Shown here piece by piece: positions 44,633 through 55,305 of a stretch of 64,000 nt of DNA. Numbering within the stretch: the stretch's first letter is position 1; each line of letters opens with the position of its first letter. Origin of the DNA: an uncultured Gammaproteobacteria bacterium (GTDB lineage Bacteria > Pseudomonadota > Gammaproteobacteria > JAADHQ01). The stretch lies in assembly GCA_947258655.1 (NCBI GenBank), contig CAMYJD010000001.1:81242-145241 (forward strand), in the 5' to 3' direction. The position numbers and the translations under genes are program-made. The notes beneath the pieces are model-generated. The model was not told the DNA's origin and ran no database searches. It worked only from the letters and a program-made list of their open reading frames with translations.

Positions 44633-46099
44633 GTGACTAACGAAAATGGCATATACATCGGTAAAGGGCAGACTGACATATTTCTGTCACCCGCTCTGGC
44701 CAACCGCCATGGATTGATCGCAGGGGCAACCGGAACAGGTAAAACGGTCACATTACAAATACTGTCCGAGGGATTCTCGGATATAGGCGTGCCAGTTTTT
44801 ATGGCCGACGTCAAGGGTGACCTGGCCGGCATCAGCATGCCCGGCAACACCCATCCCAAACTGGAGGAACGCGCCCGAAATATCGGTATGCAGGATTACA
44901 GCTACAGGGGCTTTCCGGTCGTATTCTGGGACTTGTTCGGCGAACAGGGACATCCAATCAGAACCACAGTATCCGATATGGGTCCACTGTTATTGTCACG
45001 ATTACTGGACCTGAATGACACCCAGGAAGGTGTTATGAATATCGCCTTCAAACTGGCCGATGATGAAGGGCTGCTGTTACTGGATTTCAAGGACCTGCGT
45101 TCAATGATCAATTTTGTTGGCCAGAATGCGAAGGAATTGACGACCAAATATGGCAATGTCTCACCCGCATCCATCGGCGCCATCCAACGCCGTTTACTGG
45201 TACTCGAACAACAGGGTGGAGAAAACTTTTTCGGCGAACCCGCTCTCGACCTGAATGATCTGATGCGTACGGATTCCAGTGGTCGCGGCTATATCAATAT
45301 TCTCGCAGCTGATCAACTGATGATGAATCCCAAGTTGTACTCAACCTTTCTGTTATGGCTGCTGGCCGAATTGTTTGAACAACTGCCGGAAGTGGGCGAT
45401 CCCGAAAAGCCCAAGCTGGTTTTCTTCTTTGATGAGGCACACCTGTTATTCGATGACGCACCCAAGGCATTAGTAGATAAAGTCGAACAGGTTGTTCGTC
45501 TGATCCGTTCCAAGGGTGTCGGCGTCTATTTTGTCACCCAAAATCCGATGGATGTCCCCAATGATGTTCTCGGCCAGCTTGGAAACCGTGTCCAGCATGG
45601 GCTCAGGGCGTTTACACCGCGTGACAAAAAGGCTGTCAAGGCGGCGGCAGACACCTTCCGCGCCAATCCAGATTTCGATGCCAGCGATGTCATCACCCGC
45701 CTCGGCGTCGGTCATGCGCTTGTATCCACACTTGAAAAGAAGGGTGTCCCGGGCATTGTACAAGAAACCACAATACGCCCGCCCAGTTCACGCATGGGGC
45801 CTATCACTACCGCAGAGCGCCAGACCAAACTAGCGGGACCCATGCAGGGCCGCTATGACAAGCCGGTTGACCGCCTCTCTGCTCATGAGCTGCTGCTCGA
45901 AAGGGCAAAAAAGAAAGCGCTCGAAACCGAGCGCCTGGAACAGCAGGCGGAGAAGGATAAGCTCGAAAAAAAATCCACAGCGCGTAAAAGTAATCGCCAG
46001 GGTGTCGGAGAGACCATGCTCAAAAGCCTGGTTCGCAGCATAGGTAGTCGTCTCGGCACCAAAATCGTAAGGGGCCTGCTCGGCTCGCTGCTGAAATAG
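44633..46099 (+). CDS. yjgR: DUF853/YjgR HerA-like ATPase
   Basis: 488 residues with GTG start (TAGGAG upstream). Walker A is [13 protein letters not shown], Walker [13 protein letters not shown]. The conserved YjgR blocks [15 protein letters not shown] and [20 protein letters not shown] are present. The C-terminus is charged, Lys/Glu-rich and ends in a basic helix ([20 protein letters not shown]). The family is related to FtsK/HerA translocases, but its cellular task is unknown. It is 39 bases upstream of a response regulator on the same strand. Confidence 0.93.
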   Translation: MTNENGIYIGKGQTDIFLSPALANRHGLIAGATGTGKTVTLQILSEGFSDIGVPVFMADVKGDLAGISMPGNTHPKLEERARNIGMQDYSYRGFPVVFWDLFGEQGHPIRTTVSDMGPLLLSRLLDLNDTQEGVMNIAFKLADDEGLLLLDFKDLRSMINFVGQNAKELTTKYGNVSPASIGAIQRRLLVLEQQGGENFFGEPALDLNDLMRTDSSGRGYINILAADQLMMNPKLYSTFLLWLLAELFEQLPEVGDPEKPKLVFFFDEAHLLFDDAPKALVDKVEQVVRLIRSKGVGVYFVTQNPMDVPNDVLGQLGNRVQHGLRAFTPRDKKAVKAAADTFRANPDFDASDVITRLGVGHALVSTLEKKGVPGIVQETTIRPPSSRMGPITTAERQTKLAGPMQGRYDKPVDRLSAHELLLERAKKKALETERLEQQAEKDKLEKKSTARKSNRQGVGETMLKSLVRSIGSRLGTKIVRGLLGSLLK

Positions 46100-46138
46100 C
46101 CCTGGTATATGAACTAATACATAAATTGGAGAGATAAC

Positions 46139-46834
46139 GTGCGCGTAGCCCTACTTGAAGATGAACCTGCACAGGCCGAATTAATTCAAATGTGCCTGAA
46201 GACAGCAAACCATGACAGCCAGCACTTTAGCACCGGCAAATCATTTCTGAAGAGTGTCATGAATGATACGTATGATTTGTTAATCATGGACTGGAATATA
46301 CCAGATGCCAATGGACCTGACGTGCTGAAAGAGATACGTGATAGACTGGACTGGGAAATACCGGTGCTTTTCGTAACCAGCCGGATCAGCGAGGATGATA
46401 TAGTGTATGCGCTGGAACAGGGTGCAGACGACTACATGACCAAACCGGTAAAACAAAAAGAGGTCATTGCTCGAGTCAACGCCCTGGAACGTCGCACCAG
46501 GGCAAAAACGGAAAGGGATACTATACTTGAATTACCCCCTTACACGATAAACATCAATAATCGTGAATTCAGAAAACATGGTACACTCGTTGAACTTACA
46601 CAAAAGGAATTTGATGTTGCGTTATTATTATTCAGCAATCGTGGACGATTGTTATCGAGAAAATACCTGTTACAAAGAGTCTGGGGGCAGACTGCGGATT
46701 TGAACACAAGAACCGTCGATACACACATCAGTAAAATCAGAACGAAACTGGGTATCAACCCGGCCGAGGGCTGGAGGCTCAGTTCGGTCTACCAGCATGG
46801 TTATCGTCTGGAACAAAACGAACAACAACAATAG
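46139..46834 (+). CDS. OmpR-family response regulator
   Basis: 231 residues with GTG start. The receiver has LLEDEP, Asp51 in LLIMDWNIPDANGP and Lys in DYMTKPVK. The C-terminal winged helix (about 135-228) has the OmpR features LTQKEFDVALLLF and VDTHISKIRTKLG. It binds DNA when phosphorylated. Two downstream genes end in a CHASE2 histidine kinase, the likely partner. Confidence 0.95.
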   Translation: MRVALLEDEPAQAELIQMCLKTANHDSQHFSTGKSFLKSVMNDTYDLLIMDWNIPDANGPDVLKEIRDRLDWEIPVLFVTSRISEDDIVYALEQGADDYMTKPVKQKEVIARVNALERRTRAKTERDTILELPPYTININNREFRKHGTLVELTQKEFDVALLLFSNRGRLLSRKYLLQRVWGQTADLNTRTVDTHISKIRTKLGINPAEGWRLSSVYQHGYRLEQNEQQQ

Positions 46835-46894
46835 ACATTCAGGAATACTACGGCAAGTATAAAATTGTAATTCTAACATGCAAGCGGGGCATGT

Positions 46895-48565
46895 ATGTAT
46901 AAAGTGATATCTGAAAGCGAGACAGGCATCCATACGGGAAGTAGAACGATATTGCCATTGGCGATGGTAATGTTTATTGCCTTTTCCTGTTTGCAGGCGA
47001 TCCCACTTCCAGCACTGGCCAAAGACTGGCTTTATACGGTCAGACCAGGCGATAACCTGTGGAGCATAAGTGAAAAATACCTGACGAAAAAAGAATATGC
47101 CAACAGGCTTATTAAACTAAACCGGATAAAGAACCCTGCACATCTGCAACCCGGGAGCAAATTGCGTATACCGATTACATGGCTGAAACGACAACCCTCC
47201 TCTTCCCGTCTGGTACAAGCACAAGGCGAGGTTACTATCATTCGTGCCGCCGGTGAACAACCTCAAAGTAACAACGGCGAAATCAGGTTGTATGTTGGCG
47301 ATACAATTACAACCGGTGCAAACGGCAGCGCAACCCTCGAATTTGCCGACAAATCACGCTTGTTGATACAACCGGACTCCGAACTGGTCATGGATACACT
47401 CAGTATGTTTGGTGACAGTGGCATGGTCGACACCCGACTGCGGCTCCCTGCCGGCCGGGTGGAAACCCAGGTGACACCTAAGAAAGGTCCTGCATCACGC
47501 TATGAAATTACAACACCGGCTGCCGTGGCTGCCGTTCGCGGCACAGATTTCCGTGTCGGTGCCGACCACGAGCAGGAGGTCAGCAGAAGCGAGGTTCTCG
47601 AAGGCAAGGTAGGCATAAAGGGCGCAGACAGTATGCGCAACATACCGGCCGGCTTCGGCACTGTAGCAAAAGCCGGTGAACCCCCAATACCACCGAAGAA
47701 ATTACTGCCTGCACCCAATAGCAAAAATACACAGAAGCATTTTAACCACATCCCGCTCAGATTCGAATGGCAGACGATCGAGCTGGCCAGTGCCTACCGC
47801 GTACAAATTTACTATGCAGTCAATTCAGGTACCTTGGTTGTAGATAAAGTAGTCGAAAACAATAGATTTGAACTTGATGACCTGAAAGATAATGATTATC
47901 TGTTGCGTATCCGCGCAATCGACAGCCTCGGGCTTGAAGGGCTCAACCGCGATCATCATTTCAAGGTCGATGCACGCCCCTTCCCGCCCGTGCTAACAAG
48001 CCCGCTCGACAATTCCCTGCTACGCAGCAGACAACCGGTTTTCAAGTGGACTGACGAAAAAGATTCACCGGCCTACCTTGTACAGATAGCCCGGGATCAG
48101 CATTTCAGAAAAATTGTCCATGAATCTGGAAAAAACCGTGGTAAAGAGTTTGTAATGGCAACACAACTTCCGCAAGCAGCTTTATACTGGCGTGTCGCAG
48201 CTCTCGATAATTCTGGTCTGCATGGACCATTCTCCGCAACTGGCCGTTTCCGAATAAGAACGCTACCGGACATACCGCAGATACGCTCCCTATCATTTGA
48301 ACCTGAAACAATAGAGTTCAAATGGAGCGCCGAACCGGGTGAACTACACTTCCACGTGCAAATGGCGACTGACGACCAATTCGAGAATATCGTCATCGAT
48401 AAAAAAGCCACGCAGACAGGCAGTCTGTCTTTAAAGCGACCTCCGTCAAACATCTATTATTACAGAACAAGAGCAATCAACAGGCATGGTGATACCAGCC
48501 CCTTCAGCACACCGAAAATGATACACGTATTACCATTAAACTATAACAATCCCGACCTCCGCTGA
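46895..48565 (+). CDS. Secreted LysM-FecR protein with fibronectin-like repeats
   Basis: 556 residues. A signal peptide/anchor covers about residues 17-42. LysM is at 46-93 (YTVRPGDNLWSISEKYL), then a FecR domain at about 115-225 (VGDTITTGANGSATLEFADKS, TPAAVAAVRGTDFRV). Residues 280-550 form three fibronectin/Ig-like repeats (LRFEWQTIELASAYRVQIYY, PVFKWTDEKDSPAYLVQIAR, IEFKWSAEPGELHFHVQMA). It likely holds peptidoglycan and presents a signalling domain in the periplasm. It sits between the response regulator and its kinase. Confidence 0.9.
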   Translation: MYKVISESETGIHTGSRTILPLAMVMFIAFSCLQAIPLPALAKDWLYTVRPGDNLWSISEKYLTKKEYANRLIKLNRIKNPAHLQPGSKLRIPITWLKRQPSSSRLVQAQGEVTIIRAAGEQPQSNNGEIRLYVGDTITTGANGSATLEFADKSRLLIQPDSELVMDTLSMFGDSGMVDTRLRLPAGRVETQVTPKKGPASRYEITTPAAVAAVRGTDFRVGADHEQEVSRSEVLEGKVGIKGADSMRNIPAGFGTVAKAGEPPIPPKKLLPAPNSKNTQKHFNHIPLRFEWQTIELASAYRVQIYYAVNSGTLVVDKVVENNRFELDDLKDNDYLLRIRAIDSLGLEGLNRDHHFKVDARPFPPVLTSPLDNSLLRSRQPVFKWTDEKDSPAYLVQIARDQHFRKIVHESGKNRGKEFVMATQLPQAALYWRVAALDNSGLHGPFSATGRFRIRTLPDIPQIRSLSFEPETIEFKWSAEPGELHFHVQMATDDQFENIVIDKKATQTGSLSLKRPPSNIYYYRTRAINRHGDTSPFSTPKMIHVLPLNYNNPDLR

Positions 48566-48580
48566 TATGCGGCGCGTATT

Positions 48581-51214
48581 GTGACAAGCACGAGAGCACG
48601 TCAGCCAGGAAGACCGGAACGAATGCTGTTCTGGTTTGTCATTATCGCCCTGACGATAATACTGATCAAAAGTAACTGGTTATGGCGTCTGGACCAGATC
48701 CTCTATGATGCCCATCTGCAGTTCTGGGGCAGAGCTGCTCCTGATGACATTATAATCATTGCCATTGATGATGAAAGTCTGCACAGACTGGGGCGCTGGC
48801 CATGGTCGCGCGACATACATGCCCGCCTGATCGATATACTTAGTGAAGAAAATGCACGTGCCGTTGCCCTCGATATTATTTTTGCCGAAGCCTCGCAAAA
48901 TAACAGACTTGCTGATCGCAAACTTGCAGACGCCATGTCCAGGAATGGCAATACGATACTGCCTGTGCTGGTAGAACAATCCAGAAGTGGCGGACAACTG
49001 ATCGAAACACTACCCATATCTATGCTCGCAAACGCTACAAAGGCCCTCGGCCATGTACATGTTGAACTTGATCAGGACGGCATAGCCAGAAGTGTGTATC
49101 TGAAGGGAGGTCTGGGTACACCGCACTGGCCCAACCTGGGTCTGGCATTATTACAGCTTGCAGATCCGCTTTACCGGGAAGTGACAATGGGTACTCGCAG
49201 TCCTTCTGATCTGACTGAATCACCATTGGTATGGACACGCGATCATAAAATTCTGATAGCCTATGCAGGCCCACCTGGCCATTTTCAGAGAATTTCCTAC
49301 GCCCAGGTGCTGGAGGGCCGTTTCGCACCGGGCACGTTTACAAATAAACTGGTGTTAATAGGCGCCACTGCCGCCGGTCTCGGCGATGCATTACCTACCC
49401 CGGTCTCCGGCTATACCCACTCCATGCCCGGCGTGGAGATAAATGCCAATATCATCGACACCCTGCGTAATGGTATCGATCTCCAGGACATGCCCGAGAC
49501 TCAGCAAATGCTTATATCGGCCCTGATTATCCTCATTCCTGCACTATTGTTTGTACACCTCACTCCTAGATGGAACCTGATTATCACAACATTACTTCTG
49601 GGTCTCACTCTGCTATCGAGTTTTGTATTGTTGCGCGTCATACATATATGGTTTCCACCTTCATCCGTTCTGTTAGCGCTGATACTAAGTTATCCATTAT
49701 GGAGCTGGAGAAGGCTGGAAAACGCAATGCAATACCTAAATCACGAGCTCAGCCGTCTACATACGGAACAATCCGCAATACCCAGTGACAGCAATATTGA
49801 TATAGCAGCAACAATGAAGTTTCTGGCACAAATGTTACCCATCGGCGGCTGGGCTTTGTTTAATATGGACGGCAAGCTCAAGGCGCACGATGGTCAGTAC
49901 CCGCCAGTCATCAAACTGACTGATATTCCAACCGGACAATGGTATTCACAACCCAATAGCTACTGGCTGGACATGTCGGCAGACCCTGGTCTTGGTTATC
50001 TTGGCTTGACATGGATGGAATCAACACGAGCGGATAAATCACAGCATATGCTTCTTAATGACTTGCTTGAACGTTACCAGTCACAATCACGCTCGGTACC
50101 GGCAGATACCATCGAACTCGTTCAGGCTCGAATAGAACAGGTGCAACAAGCAACTGATCGCTTACAAGCACTGCGTCAGTTTGTTCTGGACGTCATCTCG
50201 CAAATGAGCGATGGCATACTGGTAGTAGATCCTCTGGGTAACATTGTACTTTCCAATGAAAGAGCACAGCAATACCTGGCAGCAGAGAACCACCAGGAAC
50301 TGAATAAGTCACTGTTAACAGATGCCCTGTCAGTAGTGCAAATCCAGGGAGCTCAGTCATGGCCAGGACTGATCAAGGACGTCTTGCTGCAGCGTAGAAA
50401 TATCCAAATCGACGCACAGCATCAAAACGGCAGGGATCTGCTGGTACAGATTGTACCGTTGGACAGGAGCAAGCGTGAACTGGGTGGACTGATTGTCAAC
50501 CTGTCAGATATTTCACCACTCAAATCCAGTGAGCGCAGACGTTCCGAGCTGCTCGGATTTCTGTCACACGACCTGCGCTCACCTCTGGTATCGTTAATTG
50601 CATTAGTGGAGATTTCCCGTAGTAAAAATCCTGGCCCAGAACTGCTGGCATTACTCGACAGGATGGAAGGCTTTGCCAACAATACGATTGATCTTGCAGA
50701 GGAATTTCTGCATCTGGCGCATGCTGAAAGCAGTGAGAATATCCAGTTTAACGATGTTGATTTGATATGGGTTGCACATAATGCCCTCGAGCATGCCTGG
50801 GCGCAGGCTCAGAAAAAAGGGATCTCTCTGGAACATGATTTCAATGTAGACGAAGCCTGGATTCAGGCAGATGCCAATTTGGTCGAGCGCGCACTGGTTA
50901 ATCTCCTTGATAATGCGATCAAATACAGTCCCGCGCAAACACAAGTAAAACTAAGTTTGCAGAAGAGTAATGGCGAATACTATTGCTGCATAAGCGATCA
51001 TGGGCGCGGCATTCCAAAACAGGAAATTCATCGCCTGTTTGATCGTTTTTACCGGGTATCAGAGGGTGATGGTGTTACTCAGGAAAAGGGCGCCGGACTT
51101 GGACTGGCCTTCGTACAGGCAGTTGCACAGCGTCATAACGGTAAAATCACTGTTGATAGCACGCCTGGAGAAGGCTCGCAGTTTTGTCTTATATTACCCA
51201 TATCCGCCGCCTGA
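48581..51214 (+). CDS. CHASE2-PAS sensor histidine kinase
   Basis: 877 residues with GTG start. A first transmembrane helix at about 15-35 is followed by a periplasmic CHASE2 domain (about 40-310), three helices (about 315-390) and a PAS domain (about 540-650). The H-box LLGFLSHDLRSPLVSLI has phospho-His663. The ATPase domain has LVNLLDNAIKYSP, SDHGRGIPKQE and GAGLGLAFVQAV. CHASE2 senses unknown periplasmic cues. It follows the LysM-FecR gene by 15 bases. It would phosphorylate the OmpR-type regulator at 46139. Confidence 0.95.
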   Translation: MTSTRARQPGRPERMLFWFVIIALTIILIKSNWLWRLDQILYDAHLQFWGRAAPDDIIIIAIDDESLHRLGRWPWSRDIHARLIDILSEENARAVALDIIFAEASQNNRLADRKLADAMSRNGNTILPVLVEQSRSGGQLIETLPISMLANATKALGHVHVELDQDGIARSVYLKGGLGTPHWPNLGLALLQLADPLYREVTMGTRSPSDLTESPLVWTRDHKILIAYAGPPGHFQRISYAQVLEGRFAPGTFTNKLVLIGATAAGLGDALPTPVSGYTHSMPGVEINANIIDTLRNGIDLQDMPETQQMLISALIILIPALLFVHLTPRWNLIITTLLLGLTLLSSFVLLRVIHIWFPPSSVLLALILSYPLWSWRRLENAMQYLNHELSRLHTEQSAIPSDSNIDIAATMKFLAQMLPIGGWALFNMDGKLKAHDGQYPPVIKLTDIPTGQWYSQPNSYWLDMSADPGLGYLGLTWMESTRADKSQHMLLNDLLERYQSQSRSVPADTIELVQARIEQVQQATDRLQALRQFVLDVISQMSDGILVVDPLGNIVLSNERAQQYLAAENHQELNKSLLTDALSVVQIQGAQSWPGLIKDVLLQRRNIQIDAQHQNGRDLLVQIVPLDRSKRELGGLIVNLSDISPLKSSERRRSELLGFLSHDLRSPLVSLIALVEISRSKNPGPELLALLDRMEGFANNTIDLAEEFLHLAHAESSENIQFNDVDLIWVAHNALEHAWAQAQKKGISLEHDFNVDEAWIQADANLVERALVNLLDNAIKYSPAQTQVKLSLQKSNGEYYCCISDHGRGIPKQEIHRLFDRFYRVSEGDGVTQEKGAGLGLAFVQAVAQRHNGKITVDSTPGEGSQFCLILPISAA

Positions 51215-51245
51215 AAAAGGAGATACAGCTGAATCGATATGCCCC

Positions 51246-53651
51246 TCAGACAACACTCTTGTCTTCACCAGTATAATCATATACCGTTTCCAGACTATCA
51301 AGCGGCTCGCTATAATAATACCCCTGAGCTTCATCAACACCCAGTTCACCGAGAATAGCATGTATCTCCTCGTTCTCGACAAACTCCGCAATGGTATTAA
51401 TACCGAGCCCATAGGCGATATCGCATATCGCCTTGACAAATATACGATCGCTGGACTCTTGATGCAGATTACGAACAAATGATCCATCTATCTTTATGTA
51501 GTCAACCGGCAAGTGCTTCAGGTAATGTAATGTCGAGAAACCGACACCGAAGTCATCCAGCGCGAACTTACACCCTAATGCCCTTAAGGACTCGATAAAA
51601 CTGCGTGCCTGCGACAGGTTCTCGACAGCCGCTGTCTCGGTTACCTCGAATATCAGATTCTCCGGTATGGCCTTGTAGTGTTGTAGCCAGTACTCGAGCT
51701 TTTCCAGTAATTCCTTACTACCAAAATTCCTGCCTGACAGATTCACGGCAAGGGTCACGGGAGTCCCTTGTGCACTTTCCTTACCCAACTTACGAATTGC
51801 ATTCTCCAGCACCCATTTATCAATATCCCTGATCATTCCAAAGCGTTCGGCGGTATCGATAAATGCCGACGGCATTATCAACTTGTTATTATCCACATCA
51901 TAGATTCGCAACAGGGCCTCATAGTGTGCAACATCACCGCTTTTTATATCGATAATGGGTTGGTAATGCAGCACGAAAAGATCCTCTTGTAATGCACGCT
52001 TGATGCGGTCCTCCCAATGAATCTTCTCTTGCATCTGATGTAGTTGACGATCATCATCATGATACAGGTGAAATCCATTTCTCCCCTCCGCCTTGATCAT
52101 ATACATGGCGGCATCAGCTTTTGCGAGCAGCTCACTAGTTTCATTACTATGCTCAGGGAATACAGCGCCGCCAATACTGGCACTTATATGCGTGAGCAAG
52201 CCCTGCGAGACCAATACCTGCTCGGACAATTTTTTCAGTAATTTGGACGCAATATGTTCGATGTCTTTCGCATTGACTTCTGGCAGGATAATACCAAACT
52301 CATCCCCACCCAGACGTCCGAGAATATCAACATCGCGTATTGAATCCGTAAGGCATTTTGCTACTGCAATCAGATATTCATCTCCACCCTGATGACCGAG
52401 AGAATCATTTATATATTTAAATTGATCAAGGTCTATAAATAGCACAGCACCTTGATGATTGAAACGTTCCGCTGATCTGATGCACCGGTGCAGTTCTTCC
52501 TGAAACCGCCGCCTGTTCATCAAGCCTGTCAGGGCATCATGATCGGCAAGATAAACAATCCGCTCTTCTGCATATTTCTGTTCGGTAATATCGATCATCA
52601 GACCACGAATTATTATTCCATCATCACTATCGTCCACAATATTCAGAATACTTCTTACCCAAAGGTATTCGTTATTCTTGTGTTTCATCCTGTGATCGAA
52701 CGTATAGGAGCGGCCGGGCTTATAATTATTCTTCATTTTTGCCTGCAATATCGGCAAATCATCCGGATGAACGTGCTCACAGAGAAAATTTTCGCCAAAC
52801 CATTCATCGATCTGATATCCCAGTATATTGACAGCCTCATCACTGACGTAGAGATACCGACAATTAAATGGATCCATTTCCAGAACAACGGCATTCACAC
52901 CGTTAAGAAGTGTTTGTAAATGACCGGTTTCACGCCCCAGCGCTGCATGTTTATTCTGAAGTTCATGTTGCATCTCTGACAGGCTTTCTGCCATCAGGTT
53001 GAACGATCTGGCCACATCGGATATCTCGTTATTTCCGTTTACCGGAATACGATAGGACAACTCGCCCTCTGATAACCTAAGTGCTCCCACTTCGAGGTCA
53101 TGTAGTCTGCGCGTCAGATAGATACCAACAAAAATAGTAAATATGATCGATATAATCAGAGCAATTACCGCAATGGCCGTATTTTGCAGACTCGTCTTCC
53201 GGGTTATCTCCTTGACATCACCTTGTGTATAACTTGCCCGCAAGCTTCCGAGATACTGACCTGCCAGCATAATTTTCTGGATTATCGTATACACGCCATC
53301 GGCATAGGTCATGCGATTATGTAGCAGGTCTGCCTGTTTCTCTCCTGCGTTTTCATTATCACCGATATGAGCCTGCATCGTGCCATTGCGATCATATACC
53401 GCCGAATAGACCAGGTTCTTCCTGTTACTCATCAAAGACAGCGAGTCGAGCAACATGGCACGGTCATCCACGGCCAGGCCCGGCGCAAGTGAATTTGCCA
53501 ATACCACCGTTTCCTGCCTGATAGAGCGCTCGAACAACTCCATATGGCTGGAATTAATCAGGCGCACACTGTTCCAGACCAACAACAAAAGCATCGCCGT
53601 TACAACGACGATAATGCCGATAATCAATTTTGTTGACAGTCTGGTATGCAT
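51246..53651 (-). CDS. Membrane sensor with HAMP-PAS-GGDEF-EAL domains
   Basis: 801 residues. Two transmembrane helices (about 10-28 and 158-180) bound a periplasmic sensor. A HAMP segment (RRLHDLEVGALRLSEGELSY) and PAS (about 245-365) follow, then a GGDEF domain with the intact motif at 448-452 and EAL with Glu578 in YEALLRI and DDFGVGFSTLHYLKHL. Both catalytic motifs are present, so it could make or degrade c-di-GMP. The start ATG overlaps the stop of the upstream binding-protein gene by one base (TAATG), coupling their translation. Confidence 0.95.
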   Translation of the reverse strand: MHTRLSTKLIIGIIVVVTAMLLLLVWNSVRLINSSHMELFERSIRQETVVLANSLAPGLAVDDRAMLLDSLSLMSNRKNLVYSAVYDRNGTMQAHIGDNENAGEKQADLLHNRMTYADGVYTIIQKIMLAGQYLGSLRASYTQGDVKEITRKTSLQNTAIAVIALIISIIFTIFVGIYLTRRLHDLEVGALRLSEGELSYRIPVNGNNEISDVARSFNLMAESLSEMQHELQNKHAALGRETGHLQTLLNGVNAVVLEMDPFNCRYLYVSDEAVNILGYQIDEWFGENFLCEHVHPDDLPILQAKMKNNYKPGRSYTFDHRMKHKNNEYLWVRSILNIVDDSDDGIIIRGLMIDITEQKYAEERIVYLADHDALTGLMNRRRFQEELHRCIRSAERFNHQGAVLFIDLDQFKYINDSLGHQGGDEYLIAVAKCLTDSIRDVDILGRLGGDEFGIILPEVNAKDIEHIASKLLKKLSEQVLVSQGLLTHISASIGGAVFPEHSNETSELLAKADAAMYMIKAEGRNGFHLYHDDDRQLHQMQEKIHWEDRIKRALQEDLFVLHYQPIIDIKSGDVAHYEALLRIYDVDNNKLIMPSAFIDTAERFGMIRDIDKWVLENAIRKLGKESAQGTPVTLAVNLSGRNFGSKELLEKLEYWLQHYKAIPENLIFEVTETAAVENLSQARSFIESLRALGCKFALDDFGVGFSTLHYLKHLPVDYIKIDGSFVRNLHQESSDRIFVKAICDIAYGLGINTIAEFVENEEIHAILGELGVDEAQGYYYSEPLDSLETVYDYTGEDKSVV

Positions 53652-54514
53652 TATTCTTGCTCCATGCTCGAATATTTTCGCAGGACATAAAATTCCTGTG
53701 CGATTGCTACACGGTAGCCGGGATAAGACATCGCACTTAATACACGCCGACCCTCATCGCGCTTGAGCATACCCGCCAAAGCTCCCTGTAATCGGCTACG
53801 TAAACGTAAGGGCATGCTGTTAGCCGCAATAATTGACATATTGGGAAATGAAAAACTTGAAGCGATTGAGCGAATGGCTTTTTTCTGCTGCATTGCCTTG
53901 TTATAGATATTAATCGATATCAGCGCTGCATCTGCCTGATCACCGAGAACGGCTTCATATGCCGCGTTATGTGTTTTATACGCGCGAAATTGCGCCTGCT
54001 GATTCCCGTGCAAACCAGATGAATCGAGCATCTCCTTTCCTATCCTGGTAATGATCGCACGTGGTGATGGCGTGGCAATAAGCTTGCCCTGCAACTCCTG
54101 TATTTGCTGAACAGGACTCGTCTTCTTTACCACAAGCTGGACTGACAGGGGCTGTGTAATTGTCGTCAGGACAACATACTGGCCGTTGTCAATAACGGGC
54201 AATACGAAATGCGGAGCAGTTTCGAGAAAATCATATTTACCAGCCCTGGTACGGCGCAGAAATTCAGGAAAATTCTTTGCGGTTTCAAGCAACACCTGAC
54301 GCTGTAGCATTATTTGCAGGTAATCCCTTAGGGGTGCATAGCGTTTGAATTTGGCTACCGGACTTTCGGATGGCAGCAACCCGAATACGAGTGGAACCTT
54401 ATCTGCATCAGCGTGGGTAATGCTCGTTGCTGCGTGCACGGAAGCTGAAAATAATTGTAGCAGGCAGGCACATAAAACCGACAACCAGGTGGAACACATA
54501 ACGCTGTTTTTCAA
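53651..54514 (-). CDS. PhnD-type periplasmic binding protein coupled to the c-di-GMP enzyme
   Basis: 287 residues from a TTG at 54514, chosen because GAGGG lies seven bases upstream and a clean signal peptide follows (ending VHA, about residue 28). The open frame continues 20 codons upstream without a signal. The mature protein follows the phosphate/phosphonate (PhnD) binding-protein fold: VFGLLPSESPVAKFKRYAPL, then KYDFLETAPHFVL and QADAALISINIYN. No ABC permease or ATPase is present. It likely feeds a ligand signal to the periplasmic domain of the downstream GGDEF-EAL protein. Confidence 0.88.
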   Translation of the reverse strand: MKNSVMCSTWLSVLCACLLQLFSASVHAATSITHADADKVPLVFGLLPSESPVAKFKRYAPLRDYLQIMLQRQVLLETAKNFPEFLRRTRAGKYDFLETAPHFVLPVIDNGQYVVLTTITQPLSVQLVVKKTSPVQQIQELQGKLIATPSPRAIITRIGKEMLDSSGLHGNQQAQFRAYKTHNAAYEAVLGDQADAALISINIYNKAMQQKKAIRSIASSFSFPNMSIIAANSMPLRLRSRLQGALAGMLKRDEGRRVLSAMSYPGYRVAIAQEFYVLRKYSSMEQE

Positions 54515-54688
54515 GGTGTTGCCCTCATTATTATATACGCTCATAGCCAATATCATTATATCGGTTACAAACACCCTATCCTTTAGTCTAATCAGGGTTA
54601 TTATAATAATGAACTTTAGAAATATTATTTATCCTATTGTTTTATATATTATTTCTAGATCTTATATTGGCATAAACGACTGATCTGC

Positions 54689-55084
54689 CTACCAACCTCC
54701 CCACCCCGACAGGTATATGATGAATCGCATTCGCTCTTCATCATCCACCTCCTCGATCTCTTCCTGAACTAGCTCGAGCTTGACTCCGAGCGTGGCGGCT
54801 TTTTGCTGCAAGGATTGAAAACCGGTTGTCTGCACTATGTCATCGTAAGTAACATAATCGAAATCCTGCCATTCCGTCTGTAGTTCTCCACCATCACAGT
54901 CCTGCAGCACGTATTCTAAAGTTGCAGTAGCTGTTCCATGCCTGCCTGATGCAGCGGCTTCAATTTGCGACTCTAATGTATCAGTCAGTTCCTGGATCTG
55001 CCGACTGACATGCATCAGTAATTGAGCGGTTGAGGTTCGTTTAGACCCCCTGAACAGGGTTCGCATCTTTTCTATAAAACTCAT
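54689..55084 (-). CDS. Uncharacterised acidic protein
   Basis: 131 residues from the ATG at 55084 (MSFIEKMRTLFRG). A longer frame with earlier ATG or TTG starts is possible and the start is uncertain. It begins with a basic amphipathic helix, then a helix-rich region, and ends in acidic stretches (VQEEIEEVDDEERM) and YLSGWGGW. There is no signal peptide. Not recognised. It is followed on the same strand by the binding-protein gene after about 175 bases. Confidence 0.6.
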   Translation of the reverse strand: MSFIEKMRTLFRGSKRTSTAQLLMHVSRQIQELTDTLESQIEAAASGRHGTATATLEYVLQDCDGGELQTEWQDFDYVTYDDIVQTTGFQSLQQKAATLGVKLELVQEEIEEVDDEERMRFIIYLSGWGGW

Positions 55085-55305
55085 GATGTAGGTGGCCTTT
55101 TGATATTCTTCATTAAATATATCAGACATCGGCACTGAATAATCTCGGCATTTCAACGTGCACTGAATTCTAAATATATACTGCTATCAAACAATATACG
55201 ATCCACACAAAAGAATTAATAGTTCTTAACATTTACCCTGTTCCAACGAGCACAGACACTTAGTAGTATGCATCACGGAAATAAAAACTCTCGGAGGAAT
55301 AAGGT

